DNA of 64,000 bases, taken from the NCBI RefSeq assembly GCF_003955715.1, contig NZ_CP034463.1:7874001-7938000 (forward strand), read 5' to 3'. This document shows, piece after piece, positions 32,817 through 41,697 of the stretch. The notes below the pieces were generated by a model, which made no database searches, was not told where the DNA came from, and saw only the letters and a program-made list of their open reading frames with translations. The first letter of the stretch is position 1. Each line of letters begins with the position of its first letter. Both the position numbers and the translations under genes were made by a program. The DNA is from Streptomyces aquilus. GTDB taxonomy: Bacteria; Actinomycetota; Actinomycetes; Streptomycetales; Streptomycetaceae.

Positions 32817-35164
32817 TGCTCCGCTCCTTCCGGGAGGTGGTTCTGGTCTTGCGGGGTGGGGGGTGCCTCGGGCACCACGACGTTGTGCGTGCCCGTGTCA
32901 CGGTGAGCGCGTTCCACGGCGGCTTCGAACTCGTCGAGGGCGGAGCGGACGGCCTCCGCGTCGGCGGGGCGGACCTCCTGCCGTACGACGGGCGCGGCGA
33001 CCGCGCCGGTGGTGGTGTGCAGGGTGGCGCCGCGGACGCGGCGGCGCAGGGGGCGGGAGGAGGCGCCCGGGGTGTCGGTGGCGGGCGGCTCGCCGCTGCG
33101 GGCCGCGGGGATGACGGGGGTCTCGTCGGAGGTCTCGCGGCGGGGTATCCGGCGGGGCAGCGGGCCGGTGGGGTCGTCGGAGGCGGGGCGCGGGCCGGAG
33201 TCGCCGTGCTCGGCCGCCGGGGTGGTCGCGGCCGGCGCCGCCACGGCCGCCGCCGGCAGCAGCAGCGAGGACGGCAGGGTCACCTCGGCCGTGACGCCGC
33301 CGCCCGCGGTGCGGGTGAGGACGACGGAGATCTCCCAGCGCCGGGCGAGCGCGCCGACCACGAACAGGCCGAGCACCTTGGTGGGGACGAGGTCGAGGCG
33401 TTCGCGGTGCACCAGGCGGGCGTTCTCCTCGGCGAGCCGTTCGGCGCTCATGCCCAGGCCGTGGTCGGCGACCACGATCACCGCGCCGTCGGACGCGTTC
33501 TGCACGGTCACCTCGACCGGGCTGCCCTCGGGGGAGAACGACACGGCGTTCTCGACGAGTTCGGCCACCATCAGGGTCAGGTCGCCGATGACGTCCGGCT
33601 CGACCATGACCTCGCTGCGGGCCTGGAGGTGGACCCGGCGGAAGCCCTCGATCTGCCCTAGCGCGGCCCGTACGACGTTGGTGAGCGCGGTCGGGCCGGA
33701 GCCGACGCCGATCTCGCGGATGCCGGCCAGCAGCATCAGGCTGTCGGCGTTGCGGCGCAGGCGGACCGCGATGTGGTCGATGCTGTAGAGGCGTTCGAGG
33801 AGCTCGGGGTCGGTCTCGCCGCGCTCCACGGCGTCGATCAGGGCCAGCTGCCGGGAGGTGAGGTTGCTGACCCGGCGGCCGACGTTGCCGAACATCTCGG
33901 CGACGTTGCGGCGGCTGAGGACCTGGCGCTGGAGCAGGGCGACCGCGGTGGTCTGCACGTGGTTGAAGGCCTCGGCGAGGTCGCCGATCTCGTCGCGCGC
34001 GGTCACCGGCACCTTGCCGAGGCGCGGCGGGGCGTCGTCCTCGGCGTCGTCGGCGGCGACCCGGGCCAGTTCGCGCTGGGCGACGTCGGCGACCTCCCGG
34101 GCGGCGCCGGTCAGCGCCTGCACCGGGCGGACCACGGAGCGCCGTACCGCCACCGAGAGCGCGAACCACAGGAGGAAGCCGAGGAGGGCGAGGCCCAGCA
34201 GCAGGACGGCGTTGTGCAGGGCGTCGGCGGAGGCCGCGTCGGCGCGGTCGGCGATCTGGTCGATGAGCGAGGTGGTGATGCCGAGCCGGATGCTCGCCTG
34301 CTTGCGGTACGACGGGTAGGAGTCGAAGGCGGTGCGGAAGGCCTCGCGGATCTCGCCGGGGGAGCCGGCCTGGAGGGAGCTGGGGTCGATCTGGAGTTCG
34401 GCGTACTGCTCGTTGATGACGGCCTGGGCGCTGTTGTGCTCGATCCCGGCGAGCCGCTCGGCCTGCGCTTCGGTGGCGAACCGGGAGAAGCGGTCGGCCT
34501 GGTGGGTGTACTCGTCGTAGGAGCCGATGGCGCCGATGAACTCGATGAGCGCGTTGGAGTCGCCGGTGGTGGCGGAGAAGACGCCGGTCTCGAAGGCGCT
34601 GTGGGCGGCGTCGGCGCGCAGCAGCGAGTCGAGGAGGTTGCCGGTGAAGGTGGCCGCGAGGGCGGCGTTGCGGTCCAGGCCGAGGCCGTCGATGAGGGCC
34701 TTGGCGGCGCTGGTGTACGCCGGGTCGATGTTGTCGGCGGGGAGATAGGCCTGCTCGACGGTGTTGCGCAGGCTCTCCAGGCCGTCGATCTCCTTGAGGG
34801 CCTGGGCCTCCTCGGCGGGGAGCCGGCCGCCGAAGGTCTTGCGGACCCGCTCGACCTGCCGGTCCACGGCGACCTGCGCGTCGCGGTAGGCGTCCTGCGA
34901 GGGGGTGCCGCCGTCGTTGGTGGCCTCGTGGCGCACGGAGAGCAGGATCGCCTGCTGGTGCTCGGCCTCCAGCCGGTCCACCAGCGTCGCGACCTCGCTG
35001 CTGTCCCGGACCAGCCGGGCCGCGTCCGAGGCCTCCGAGGACCGGCCGACCTGGTCGTTGATGAGGTAGGCGAGCAGCACCGCGACCACGGTCAGCGGCA
35101 CGCCGACCAGCAGGTTGAGCTTGCGCCTGAAGGTCCAGCGGTCGGTGAAACCCCGTATGGACAA
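32813..35164 (-). CDS. cvnA: Conservon 1 CvnA, nitrate-sensor-like histidine kinase homologue
   Basis: A 783-residue membrane sensor. TM1 lies near residues 17-36, a helical NIT-type extracellular domain near 45-305, TM2 near 318-340 (LHNAVLLLGLALLGFLLWFA), then HAMP-like and dimerisation helices. An ATPase domain follows (ELVENAVSFSPEGSP, VVADHGLGMSAERL). The phosphoacceptor region FGNVGRRVSNLTSRQLALID has no canonical HisKA His, as usual for CvnA. The Pro/Ala-rich tail of about 160 residues is disordered. It heads the cvnABCD operon. Confidence 0.9.
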   Translation of the reverse strand: MSIRGFTDRWTFRRKLNLLVGVPLTVVAVLLAYLINDQVGRSSEASDAARLVRDSSEVATLVDRLEAEHQQAILLSVRHEATNDGGTPSQDAYRDAQVAVDRQVERVRKTFGGRLPAEEAQALKEIDGLESLRNTVEQAYLPADNIDPAYTSAAKALIDGLGLDRNAALAATFTGNLLDSLLRADAAHSAFETGVFSATTGDSNALIEFIGAIGSYDEYTHQADRFSRFATEAQAERLAGIEHNSAQAVINEQYAELQIDPSSLQAGSPGEIREAFRTAFDSYPSYRKQASIRLGITTSLIDQIADRADAASADALHNAVLLLGLALLGFLLWFALSVAVRRSVVRPVQALTGAAREVADVAQRELARVAADDAEDDAPPRLGKVPVTARDEIGDLAEAFNHVQTTAVALLQRQVLSRRNVAEMFGNVGRRVSNLTSRQLALIDAVERGETDPELLERLYSIDHIAVRLRRNADSLMLLAGIREIGVGSGPTALTNVVRAALGQIEGFRRVHLQARSEVMVEPDVIGDLTLMVAELVENAVSFSPEGSPVEVTVQNASDGAVIVVADHGLGMSAERLAEENARLVHRERLDLVPTKVLGLFVVGALARRWEISVVLTRTAGGGVTAEVTLPSSLLLPAAAVAAPAATTPAAEHGDSGPRPASDDPTGPLPRRIPRRETSDETPVIPAARSGEPPATDTPGASSRPLRRRVRGATLHTTTGAVAAPVVRQEVRPADAEAVRSALDEFEAAVERAHRDTGTHNVVVPEAPPTPQDQNHLPEGAEQ

Positions 35165-35297
35165 CAGGCCTCCTTCGTGACCGATTCTGATCGCTCGCCA
35201 ACAAACCGGAGACTACCGTCTCTTCCGGATGTGGATCATGCGTGCTTGTGTCAAGAATCCATTACGGGCCGGGCGTGCCGCCTTGCGGGTTGCTTAA

Positions 35298-35315
35298 CTT
35301 GTTGTTCACAACAAG
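35298..35315. promoter_or_regulatory. Inverted repeat in the glycine betaine binding-protein leader
   Basis: CTTGTTGTTCACAACAAG: 7-bp perfect arms around TTCA. It lies in the 264-bp region between divergent cvnA and the binding-protein gene. It is AT-rich for this genome and is a candidate repressor operator. Function unknown. Confidence 0.4.
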
Positions 35316-35350
35316 CAACATATCGACGCCAATTGGTGACCAGGTTTCTC

Positions 35351-35380
35351 TTGACTGATCAAGAACTGGCTGGATTGGAT
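35351..35380 (+). promoter_or_regulatory. Candidate sigma-70-type promoter for the betaine binding protein
   Basis: TTGACT at 35351-35356 with TTGGAT 18 bases later (35375-35380) fits a vegetative promoter moderately well. It lies about 50 bases upstream of the GTG start. Confidence 0.35.
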
Positions 35381-35428
35381 CAGTACCGTCTTCTCTCTCA
35401 TCAGCCCACACAGCCCGGAACGGGAATC

Positions 35429-36394
35429 GTGACTTCCAACGCCCCACGCAGCAGGTCCCTTCGGAAGCATCCCGGCGCGATGGCCGTCGCGCTGGCCGCC
35501 TCGGCGGCGCTGCTCGCGGGATGCGGCTCCGACGACGGTTCCGACCCTCTGGCCGAGGACACCGGCAAGGCCGCGAGCGGCGACACGGTCGTCGTCGGCT
35601 CCAACAACTTCGCCGAGAGCATCCTGCTCGCCGACATCTACGGCGAGGCCCTGAAGGCCAAGGGCATCAAGGTCACCTACAAGCCCAACGTAGGCTCCCG
35701 TGAGGTCACTTACGGGCTGCTGAAGAACGGCTCCATCACCGTCCTGCCCGAGTACAACGGCTCGCTGCTGTCGTACCTCGACGCCAAGGCGGAGCAGAAG
35801 TCGGCCGACGAGGTCAACGCGGCCGTCAAGACCAAGCTCGACAGCAAGCTGACGCTGCTGGAGTCGTCGTCCGCCGAGGACAAGGACTCCGTCAGCATCA
35901 ACGCGGACACCGCCAAGAAGTACAGCCTCACCGGCGAGTCCACCCTGGCGGACCTCAAGGCGGCCGCCCCGGAGCTGGTGATCGGCGGCTCGCCCGAGTT
36001 CCAGACCCGGCAGCAGGGCCTGAAGGGCCTGGAGTCGGTGTACGGGCTGAAGTTCAAGTCCTTCAAGGCGCTCGACGCGGGCGGCCCGCTGACCGTGGCG
36101 GCGCTGTCGAAGAACACCGTGCAGGCCGCGGACATCTTCACCACGGACCCGAACATCACGAAGAACAAGTTCGTGGTCCTCCAGGACCCGGAGAACCTCT
36201 TCGGCTTCGCGAACGTGACCCCGCTGGTCTACAAGAGCGGCCTCTCCCAGGAGGGCGTGGACGCGCTCAACGCGGTCTCGAAGAAGCTGGACACCAAGAC
36301 GCTCCTCGACCTGGACTCCCAGGTCCAGCTGGACAACAAGGACCCGCTGGACGTCGCGAAGGCCTGGCTGAAGACGGCCGGCCTGGCGTCCTGA
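35429..36394 (+). CDS. Glycine betaine/choline-binding lipoprotein (OpuCC type)
   Basis: A 321-residue solute-binding protein. The basic start and LAASAALLAGC form a lipobox, so it is a membrane-anchored lipoprotein. The binding fold shows VVVGSNNFAESILLADIYGE, NVGSREVTYGLL and LPEYNGSLLSYL, as in OpuAC/OsmX proteins. The GTG start has GGGAA upstream. It is the obvious missing binding component of the importer at 27362-29843, from which it is separated by the ECF41 locus and a conservon. A strong hairpin follows the stop. Confidence 0.9.
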   Translation: MTSNAPRSRSLRKHPGAMAVALAASAALLAGCGSDDGSDPLAEDTGKAASGDTVVVGSNNFAESILLADIYGEALKAKGIKVTYKPNVGSREVTYGLLKNGSITVLPEYNGSLLSYLDAKAEQKSADEVNAAVKTKLDSKLTLLESSSAEDKDSVSINADTAKKYSLTGESTLADLKAAAPELVIGGSPEFQTRQQGLKGLESVYGLKFKSFKALDAGGPLTVAALSKNTVQAADIFTTDPNITKNKFVVLQDPENLFGFANVTPLVYKSGLSQEGVDALNAVSKKLDTKTLLDLDSQVQLDNKDPLDVAKAWLKTAGLAS

Positions 36395-36411
36395 CGCCGG
36401 TACCCCGGACC

Positions 36412-36444
36412 CGGCCGCCGACGCGGATCCCGCGTCGGCGGCCG
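36412..36444. terminator. Strong hairpin between convergent genes
   Basis: A perfect 15-bp stem: arm CGGCCGCCGACGCGG at 36412-36426, loop ATC, and the complementary arm at 36430-36444. It sits between the convergent binding-protein and GH43 genes. It lacks a U-tract, which is usual in Streptomyces, and probably ends transcription from both sides. Confidence 0.75.
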
Positions 36445-36449
36445 CGTGC

Positions 36450-37871
36450 TCAGTAGCCGACCTGGAACGTCGCGTCCTGCTGCTCGGTGCCGGTGGAGAT
36501 CGGGTCGATCCGCAGCGCGTAGTCGTAGTGCCGGATGTACCGGGTCGGGTTGTTGTACGAACGGAACGACGCCCACGAGGAGTTGGCGAGACCGGCTGTC
36601 CGGTGGAACGTGGCGTCGGCGGCGAACGTCGACGTGCCGTCGTTGGCGTCCAGCCGCAGCGCGTAGTCGTAGTGCCGCAGGTACCGGGTCGGGTAGTTGA
36701 CCGACTGGAACGACACCGCGGAGGAGTCGGCGAGGCCCGGCACGAGCTTCCACAGCGAATCCTTGTACGGCTCGATCGGGTACTCGTCGATACGGCCGAC
36801 GTAGTCGGCGTGCCGGACGTAACGGGCCGGGTAGTTGTAGGACTTCAGCCGGTTCCAGGCGGGCGCGCCCCACTTGGCGACGAGGTTGTCGTACTGGGCG
36901 CCGGTGATCGTCGTGATGCCGCAGTGCTTGGAGTTGACCGGCTGGGTGTACGTCCGCTGGTCGAGCGCGGTCCAGGTGCCCGCCGCCAGATCGGTGGACT
37001 GCCAGGCGTAGAAGACCCCGTTGGGCGTGTAGGTGTCGCCCCAGAGCCAGTAGGTGCCGGACGTGAGGGACTTGACGACCGTCGGTGCCTCGGTGCCGCC
37101 GTGCGCGACCCCCGAGGTGAAGGTCGTGAAGCTGCCCGGGTCGAGGGACGTGGACCGCGCGCCCAGCAGCGTCCCGCTCCTGTTGTTCTTGAAGTAGAGG
37201 TAGTTGACGCCGTTCACGCCCACCGTCATGTCGCCGTCGATCGCGTCGTACCCGGGGTCGAAGAAGACCTGGGGCGCCGAGGCCGTGACGAAGTCGGTCG
37301 TGTAGTTGACCATGATCACGTTGTGGCCGCTGGAGTTGACCGACGAGTAGATGATCGCGTACTGGCCGCGGCCCGCGTCCCAGAAGGCCTCCGGCGCCCA
37401 GCTGTGGGTGACCATGTCGTGCAGCTTCAGCCGGTGGTATCCGGTGAAGGTGCGCAGGTCGGTCGAGTTCCAGACGTGGATGTACTGGCTGTTGTAGTTC
37501 CAGTCGGTGCCCTTGAGGTCGGTGGCGAGCACCACGAACGTGCCGTCCTGCTTGCGCAGGATGAACGGGTCGCGCAGGCCCCCCGCGCCCTCGGTCGGGG
37601 TGACCACCGGGTTGTTCTGGTTCAGCGGCGTCCAGAGCAGCCCGTCCTTGCTGACGGCGAGATGGAGGCCGTAGTCGGTGCCGTCCCCGAGGTTGGTCGA
37701 CTCGGTGAAGTAGGCCATGGCGTACGCCGAGTCGGCGGCGTGCGCGGTCCCGGCGCCGAGCGCCAGCGCACCGGTCGCGGCGAGCGGTGCGGCGGCGGCC
37801 ATGCCGAGCAGGCGACGGCGGGAGAGGCCGGGAGCGGAGGGGAGGGAAACGGGGGGCGGCTCTGCGGACAT
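36450..37871 (-). CDS. Secreted GH43-like glycosidase with AbfB (CBM42) domain
   Basis: A 473-residue exported enzyme. The Tat signal SRRRLLGMAAAAP ends near AHA-ADS (residue 46). A five-bladed GH43-type domain follows to about 340: AYFTESTNLGDG, LRDPFILRKQ (catalytic-type Asp), SWAPEAFWDAGRGQYAIIYS (acid Glu). The C-terminal AbfB beta-trefoil has three repeats, each with a YPARYVRH/YPTRYLRH-like core, that bind arabinofuranose side chains. Likely an arabinofuranosidase or related debranching enzyme for arabinoxylan. Stand-alone gene; substrate inferred from the CBM. Confidence 0.87.
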   Translation of the reverse strand: MSAEPPPVSLPSAPGLSRRRLLGMAAAAPLAATGALALGAGTAHAADSAYAMAYFTESTNLGDGTDYGLHLAVSKDGLLWTPLNQNNPVVTPTEGAGGLRDPFILRKQDGTFVVLATDLKGTDWNYNSQYIHVWNSTDLRTFTGYHRLKLHDMVTHSWAPEAFWDAGRGQYAIIYSSVNSSGHNVIMVNYTTDFVTASAPQVFFDPGYDAIDGDMTVGVNGVNYLYFKNNRSGTLLGARSTSLDPGSFTTFTSGVAHGGTEAPTVVKSLTSGTYWLWGDTYTPNGVFYAWQSTDLAAGTWTALDQRTYTQPVNSKHCGITTITGAQYDNLVAKWGAPAWNRLKSYNYPARYVRHADYVGRIDEYPIEPYKDSLWKLVPGLADSSAVSFQSVNYPTRYLRHYDYALRLDANDGTSTFAADATFHRTAGLANSSWASFRSYNNPTRYIRHYDYALRIDPISTGTEQQDATFQVGY

Positions 37872-37951
37872 GCGACTCTCCAGACGGTCGATATGTCGAA
37901 CGCGGTTCGATGAGGCGAATGGAAAGTAGAGGGACGGGAGTTGTCCGTCAA

Positions 37952-38587
37952 TCACTCCGGCACGGTTGGCGGATTCCCGCCGATGACCTGGGAACCCGCC
38001 GTGCCGCCGACCGCCGCCGCGATCAGCAGATCCAGCAGGGCGATCAGCACATCCCGCGACGACTCCCGCTCCCGCGCGTCGCACAGCACCACCGGCACCC
38101 CCTCCGGCAGCACGAGCGACTCCCTGATCTCCTCGGGCGGATAGGGGTGCCGACCGTCGAAACCGTTGACGCCGACGACGAACGGGATGCCGCGCCGCTC
38201 GAAGAAGTCGACCGCGGCGAAGCTCGCCTCCGGCCGCCGCACGTCGATGAGGACCACCGCGCCGAGCGCGCCCACGGCGAGGTCGTTCCACATGAACCAG
38301 AACCGCTGCTGCCCCGGCGTGCCGAACAGATACAGCACCAGCCGGTCGTTGATGGTGATCCGGCCGAAGTCCAGGGCCACCGTGGTGGCCTTCTTCCGCT
38401 CGATGCCGGCGAGGTCGTCGATGCCGAGCCCGGCCATGGTCAGCGGCTCCTCCGTGCGCAGCGGCACGATCTCGCTCACCGACCCGACCATGGTCGTCTT
38501 GCCGACGCCGAAGCCCCCGGCGATCAGGATCTTGACGGTGTCCGGCGCCGCGGGGGTCGCGGCGGCGGATGCCTCAGAGCCGGCCAA
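37952..38587 (-). CDS. cvnD: Conservon 2 CvnD-type small GTP/ATP-binding protein
   Basis: A 211-residue P-loop protein with GGFGVGKTT, LFGTPGQQRFWFMW and VGVNGFDG. It parallels the conservon 1 protein but differs throughout. The tail (AAAVGGTAGSQVIGGNPP) is extended. The TTG start lies within the end of cvnC, a 14-base overlap. Last gene of the second cvn operon. Confidence 0.88.
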   Translation of the reverse strand: MAGSEASAAATPAAPDTVKILIAGGFGVGKTTMVGSVSEIVPLRTEEPLTMAGLGIDDLAGIERKKATTVALDFGRITINDRLVLYLFGTPGQQRFWFMWNDLAVGALGAVVLIDVRRPEASFAAVDFFERRGIPFVVGVNGFDGRHPYPPEEIRESLVLPEGVPVVLCDARERESSRDVLIALLDLLIAAAVGGTAGSQVIGGNPPTVPE

Positions 38588-38936
38588 GGCCGTCCCTCAC
38601 TTTCTGGAGGAGGTCCAGGTCCAGGGTGCGGTCGGTGACGGGATGCGGCGGATGGACGGTGATCAGGCCCGCCTCCAGCAGGTCGCACAGCATGATGACG
38701 ACCACGCTCACCGGCAGGTCGAGCAGCGCCGCCAGCTCCGCCACCGCGACCGGCCGGGCGCACCGGCGCAGGATGCGCGCCTGCTCGGGCTGCGGCCGGG
38801 GCGCCCGCTCCGGTGGCGGGTCCACCGCGGTCACCGTGGCGATGAGGGTGAAGCAGGCGCGGCTGGGCCGGGTCCGCCCGCCGGTCAGGGCGAACGGCCG
38901 GACCAGCCGACCCGCCACCGCGTCGCTTTCGCTCAC
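38574..38936 (-). CDS. cvnC: Conservon 2 CvnC (DUF742) protein
   Basis: A 120-residue DUF742 protein with LVRPFALTGGRT near the start, PVAVAELAALLDLPVSVVVI and LLEAGLITVH, then a DLLQKVRDGL end. Shorter than the conservon 1 homologue. It starts two bases after cvnB and overlaps cvnD. Confidence 0.9.
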   Translation of the reverse strand: MSESDAVAGRLVRPFALTGGRTRPSRACFTLIATVTAVDPPPERAPRPQPEQARILRRCARPVAVAELAALLDLPVSVVVIMLCDLLEAGLITVHPPHPVTDRTLDLDLLQKVRDGLGRL

Positions 38937-38937
38937 C

Positions 38938-39375
38938 TCACGCGCCGGTGGGACCGAGCCCGGTCCGCGGTGCCGCGCTGAGATGCTCGCCGATCTTCTT
39001 CACCAGCATGTTCATCTGGTACGCCACCACGCCGACGTCGGCGTTCGGCCCGGTGAGCACGACGAGATGGGCGCCGGGACCGGCCGAGGTCAGTATCAGG
39101 AAGCTGTTGGCCATCTCGATCAGTGCCTGCCGCACCGGCCCGCCCCGGAAGTCCATGCTGACGCCCTTGCTGAGGCTCATCAGCCCCGACGCGGTCGCCG
39201 CCAGCCGCTCGGCGTCGTCACGCAGGAACCCGGTGGACTTGCTGACCACCAGCCCGTCGTCGGAGAGCACCACGGCCTGCGTGACGTCCGCGACCCGGTC
39301 CACGAGGCCGGTGAGCAACTGGTCCAGCGCGGTGTGCGTGGCGGGGGTGGGGCGTGTCATGGCGTTGTCCTTCAT
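38938..39375 (-). CDS. cvnB: Conservon 2 CvnB (roadblock/LC7) protein
   Basis: A 145-residue roadblock/LC7 protein: LDQLLTGLVDRVADVTQAVV, LSDDGLVVSKS, GVVAYQMNMLVKKIGEHL. The start at 39375 overlaps the cvnA stop (ATGA). An internal ATG at 39360 is possible but would lose that coupling. Confidence 0.9.
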   Translation of the reverse strand: MKDNAMTRPTPATHTALDQLLTGLVDRVADVTQAVVLSDDGLVVSKSTGFLRDDAERLAATASGLMSLSKGVSMDFRGGPVRQALIEMANSFLILTSAGPGAHLVVLTGPNADVGVVAYQMNMLVKKIGEHLSAAPRTGLGPTGA

Positions 39376-41636
39376 GAGCGGTCGGTGTGCGGAGTGGTGG
39401 GGACGGTGGCGGGTTCGGCCGCTTCCCGGGCCTGGAGCGTGCCGCGCTGGAACCCGGCGAGCGAGGAGGCGGCGTGCTCCGCGGTGAAGCCGTCGGGGTC
39501 GTCGTCGGCGACGACCGGCGCCTCCTCGCGCAGCTCCACGGCCAGACTGGTCTGGGGGACGCGCCGGGGGAGGGGGGAGGGAGCGGCGGAGGCGTCGGCC
39601 GCGACGGGCGTGGCGGCGGGTGCCACGAGCGCGGTGGGTTCGGGCGGTTCGGTGGTCTTTGGTGCTTCTTCACGGTCGGGCTTCTCCGCCGGGGCGCCCC
39701 CGTCCTCCTCCCGCACCAGCACCTCGTGCGGAATCAGCACGATCGCCGTCGTCCCGCCGTACGGCGACGAGCGCAGCGTCACCGCGATCCCGTGCCGGTC
39801 GGCGAGCTGGGCGACCACGAACATGCCGAGCCTCAGATCGTCGGCCAGGGCCACCACGTCGAACTTCGGCGCCTCGGCCAACTGGGCGTTGAACGAGGCG
39901 TAGTCCTCCTCCGACATGCCGAGCCCGCGGTCCTCGATCTCGACGGCCAGGCCCTTGGCGACGAACGTCGCCCGCACCCCGACCGGGCTGGGCGCCGGGG
40001 AGTACAGCGTGGCGTTCTCGATGAGCTCGGCCAGCAGATGGATCACGTCGGCCACGGCGGGCGGCGCCAGGGACAGCTCCTCGTCGGTGTGCACCTCCAC
40101 CCGCTGGTACTCGGCGACCTCGCCGACCGCGCTGCGCAGGATGTCGACGATCGCCACGGGCTCGGTCCAGCTGCGCCGGGGCTGCCCGCCGCTGATGATG
40201 ACGAGGTTCTCCTCGTACCGCCGCAACTGGCTGGCCGTGGAGTCGAGTTCGTACAGGCCCGCGAGGACCTCGGGGTCCTGGTGCCGGCGTTCGAGGGTGT
40301 CGAGGCGGCTGAGCTGGAGGTTGACCAGGTTCTGGCTCTGCCGGGCGATGCCGAGGATGACCTTCTGGAAACCCCGCCGGGTGTCGGCGAGTTCGACTGC
40401 GGTCTCCACGGCCGTGCGCTGCGCGGTGTTGAACGCCCTGGCCACCTGGCCGAGTTCGTCGGTGCCGTAGTCCAGTTCGGGCGCGGCCCGGTCCACGTCG
40501 ACCTTCTCGCCCCGCTCCAGGCGGGCCACCACGTCGGGCAGCCGCTCCTGGGCGAGGCTCAGGGTGGCGACCCGGAGGCCGCTCAGCCGGCGGGACAGGG
40601 AGCGGGTGATCCGCCAGGACATGCCGACGCACAGCAGTAGCGCGACCAGCCCGCCGGCGCTGAGCGAGGCGGCCGTCAGCAGCAGGTCGTCGGCCTTGTC
40701 CGCGCTGCGCGTGAGCAGCCCGGAGGTCTGCTGCTGGATGAGGACCGAGTAGCGGTCGGACACCGTGTCCAGCGCGGCCGTCCAGCGCTTCCGCGCGTCC
40801 GGCAGCGCGACCCGGCCGTCGGCGCGGTCCGGGCGGGCGGCGAGGACCTGGTCCTCGACGGACAGCAGGGTCTGCCACTCCTTGCTGGCCAGGATCCGCT
40901 CGGTCTCCGTCTTCGCGTCACCGGTCAGCGCGGGCACGATCTGGTCCTGGACCAGCCAGCGGCGGGTGTTGACCAGCTGGACGAACTCCGTCCAGCCCTT
41001 CTCGTCCAGATGGCCGTTCGGCCAGGCGAGGGTGAGCTCGGCGTCCTCCTGCGAGGTCAGCTCCGCAGCGTGCTCCAGGGCGACGAGCGGCTCCGCCTGC
41101 GAGGTGAGGTCGCCGTCGTCGACCTGGGAGAGCTCCTGGAAGGCGTGGATCTGACCGTCGACGATCGACGTGTACTGGTCCAGGACCTGCTCGGCGGGGA
41201 TGTCGGCGGGGTCGTCCACCTGGTCGCGGTAGTACTCCAGGCTGCCCAGCGAGGCGACCACCGAGTACAGCCGCTCCGCGACCCGGTCCGGGGCCCGCTG
41301 GATCTCCTCGGCGCGGCCGACGAGCTTGGCGACCGCCTTGTCCGTCTCCGCGCGCTGCCGGTCCAGGGCGGCCCGGGAGCCGGGCAGCCTGGCCAACCAG
41401 GCGGCGGACTGGGCCCGTTCACGTTGCAGCGCGAGCGTGGCCTCGGTGCCCATGGCGCCGGTCGAGCGGCTCAGCTCCGTCTGCGAGCGCAGCCTGAGGC
41501 CCTCGGAGAACATCTGGATCGTCGTCACGCCCCACATGGCGGCGAGCGTGACGCTGGGCACCAGCGCCAGCAGGATCAGGGAGATCCGTATGGAGCCGAG
41601 ACGGCGCCGGCGCCGGGGGCCTGTCCGGTCAGACAT
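39372..41636 (-). CDS. cvnA: Conservon 2 CvnA, histidine kinase-like sensor
   Basis: A 754-residue membrane sensor. TM1 (ISLILLALVPSVTLAAMWGV) follows an Arg-rich start, a helical NIT-type extracellular domain spans about 60-310, then TM2 (LSAGGLVALLLCVGMSW). The ATPase domain has ELIENATLYSPAPSPVG and DRGLGMSEEDYA. The disordered C-tail (about 130 residues) is Pro/Ala-rich. ATG 41636 is chosen for the AAGGAAG upstream rather than an upstream ATG at 41741. A sugar-binding-type lipoprotein gene ends 61 bases upstream in the same direction and may feed it a ligand. Confidence 0.9.
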   Translation of the reverse strand: MSDRTGPRRRRRLGSIRISLILLALVPSVTLAAMWGVTTIQMFSEGLRLRSQTELSRSTGAMGTEATLALQRERAQSAAWLARLPGSRAALDRQRAETDKAVAKLVGRAEEIQRAPDRVAERLYSVVASLGSLEYYRDQVDDPADIPAEQVLDQYTSIVDGQIHAFQELSQVDDGDLTSQAEPLVALEHAAELTSQEDAELTLAWPNGHLDEKGWTEFVQLVNTRRWLVQDQIVPALTGDAKTETERILASKEWQTLLSVEDQVLAARPDRADGRVALPDARKRWTAALDTVSDRYSVLIQQQTSGLLTRSADKADDLLLTAASLSAGGLVALLLCVGMSWRITRSLSRRLSGLRVATLSLAQERLPDVVARLERGEKVDVDRAAPELDYGTDELGQVARAFNTAQRTAVETAVELADTRRGFQKVILGIARQSQNLVNLQLSRLDTLERRHQDPEVLAGLYELDSTASQLRRYEENLVIISGGQPRRSWTEPVAIVDILRSAVGEVAEYQRVEVHTDEELSLAPPAVADVIHLLAELIENATLYSPAPSPVGVRATFVAKGLAVEIEDRGLGMSEEDYASFNAQLAEAPKFDVVALADDLRLGMFVVAQLADRHGIAVTLRSSPYGGTTAIVLIPHEVLVREEDGGAPAEKPDREEAPKTTEPPEPTALVAPAATPVAADASAAPSPLPRRVPQTSLAVELREEAPVVADDDPDGFTAEHAASSLAGFQRGTLQAREAAEPATVPTTPHTDRS

Positions 41637-41697
41637 GGTCTTCCTTGGGCGATCAGCGGGGAGGGGAGGTGGGTGTGCGAGCGGGGAGGGGGCTCGC

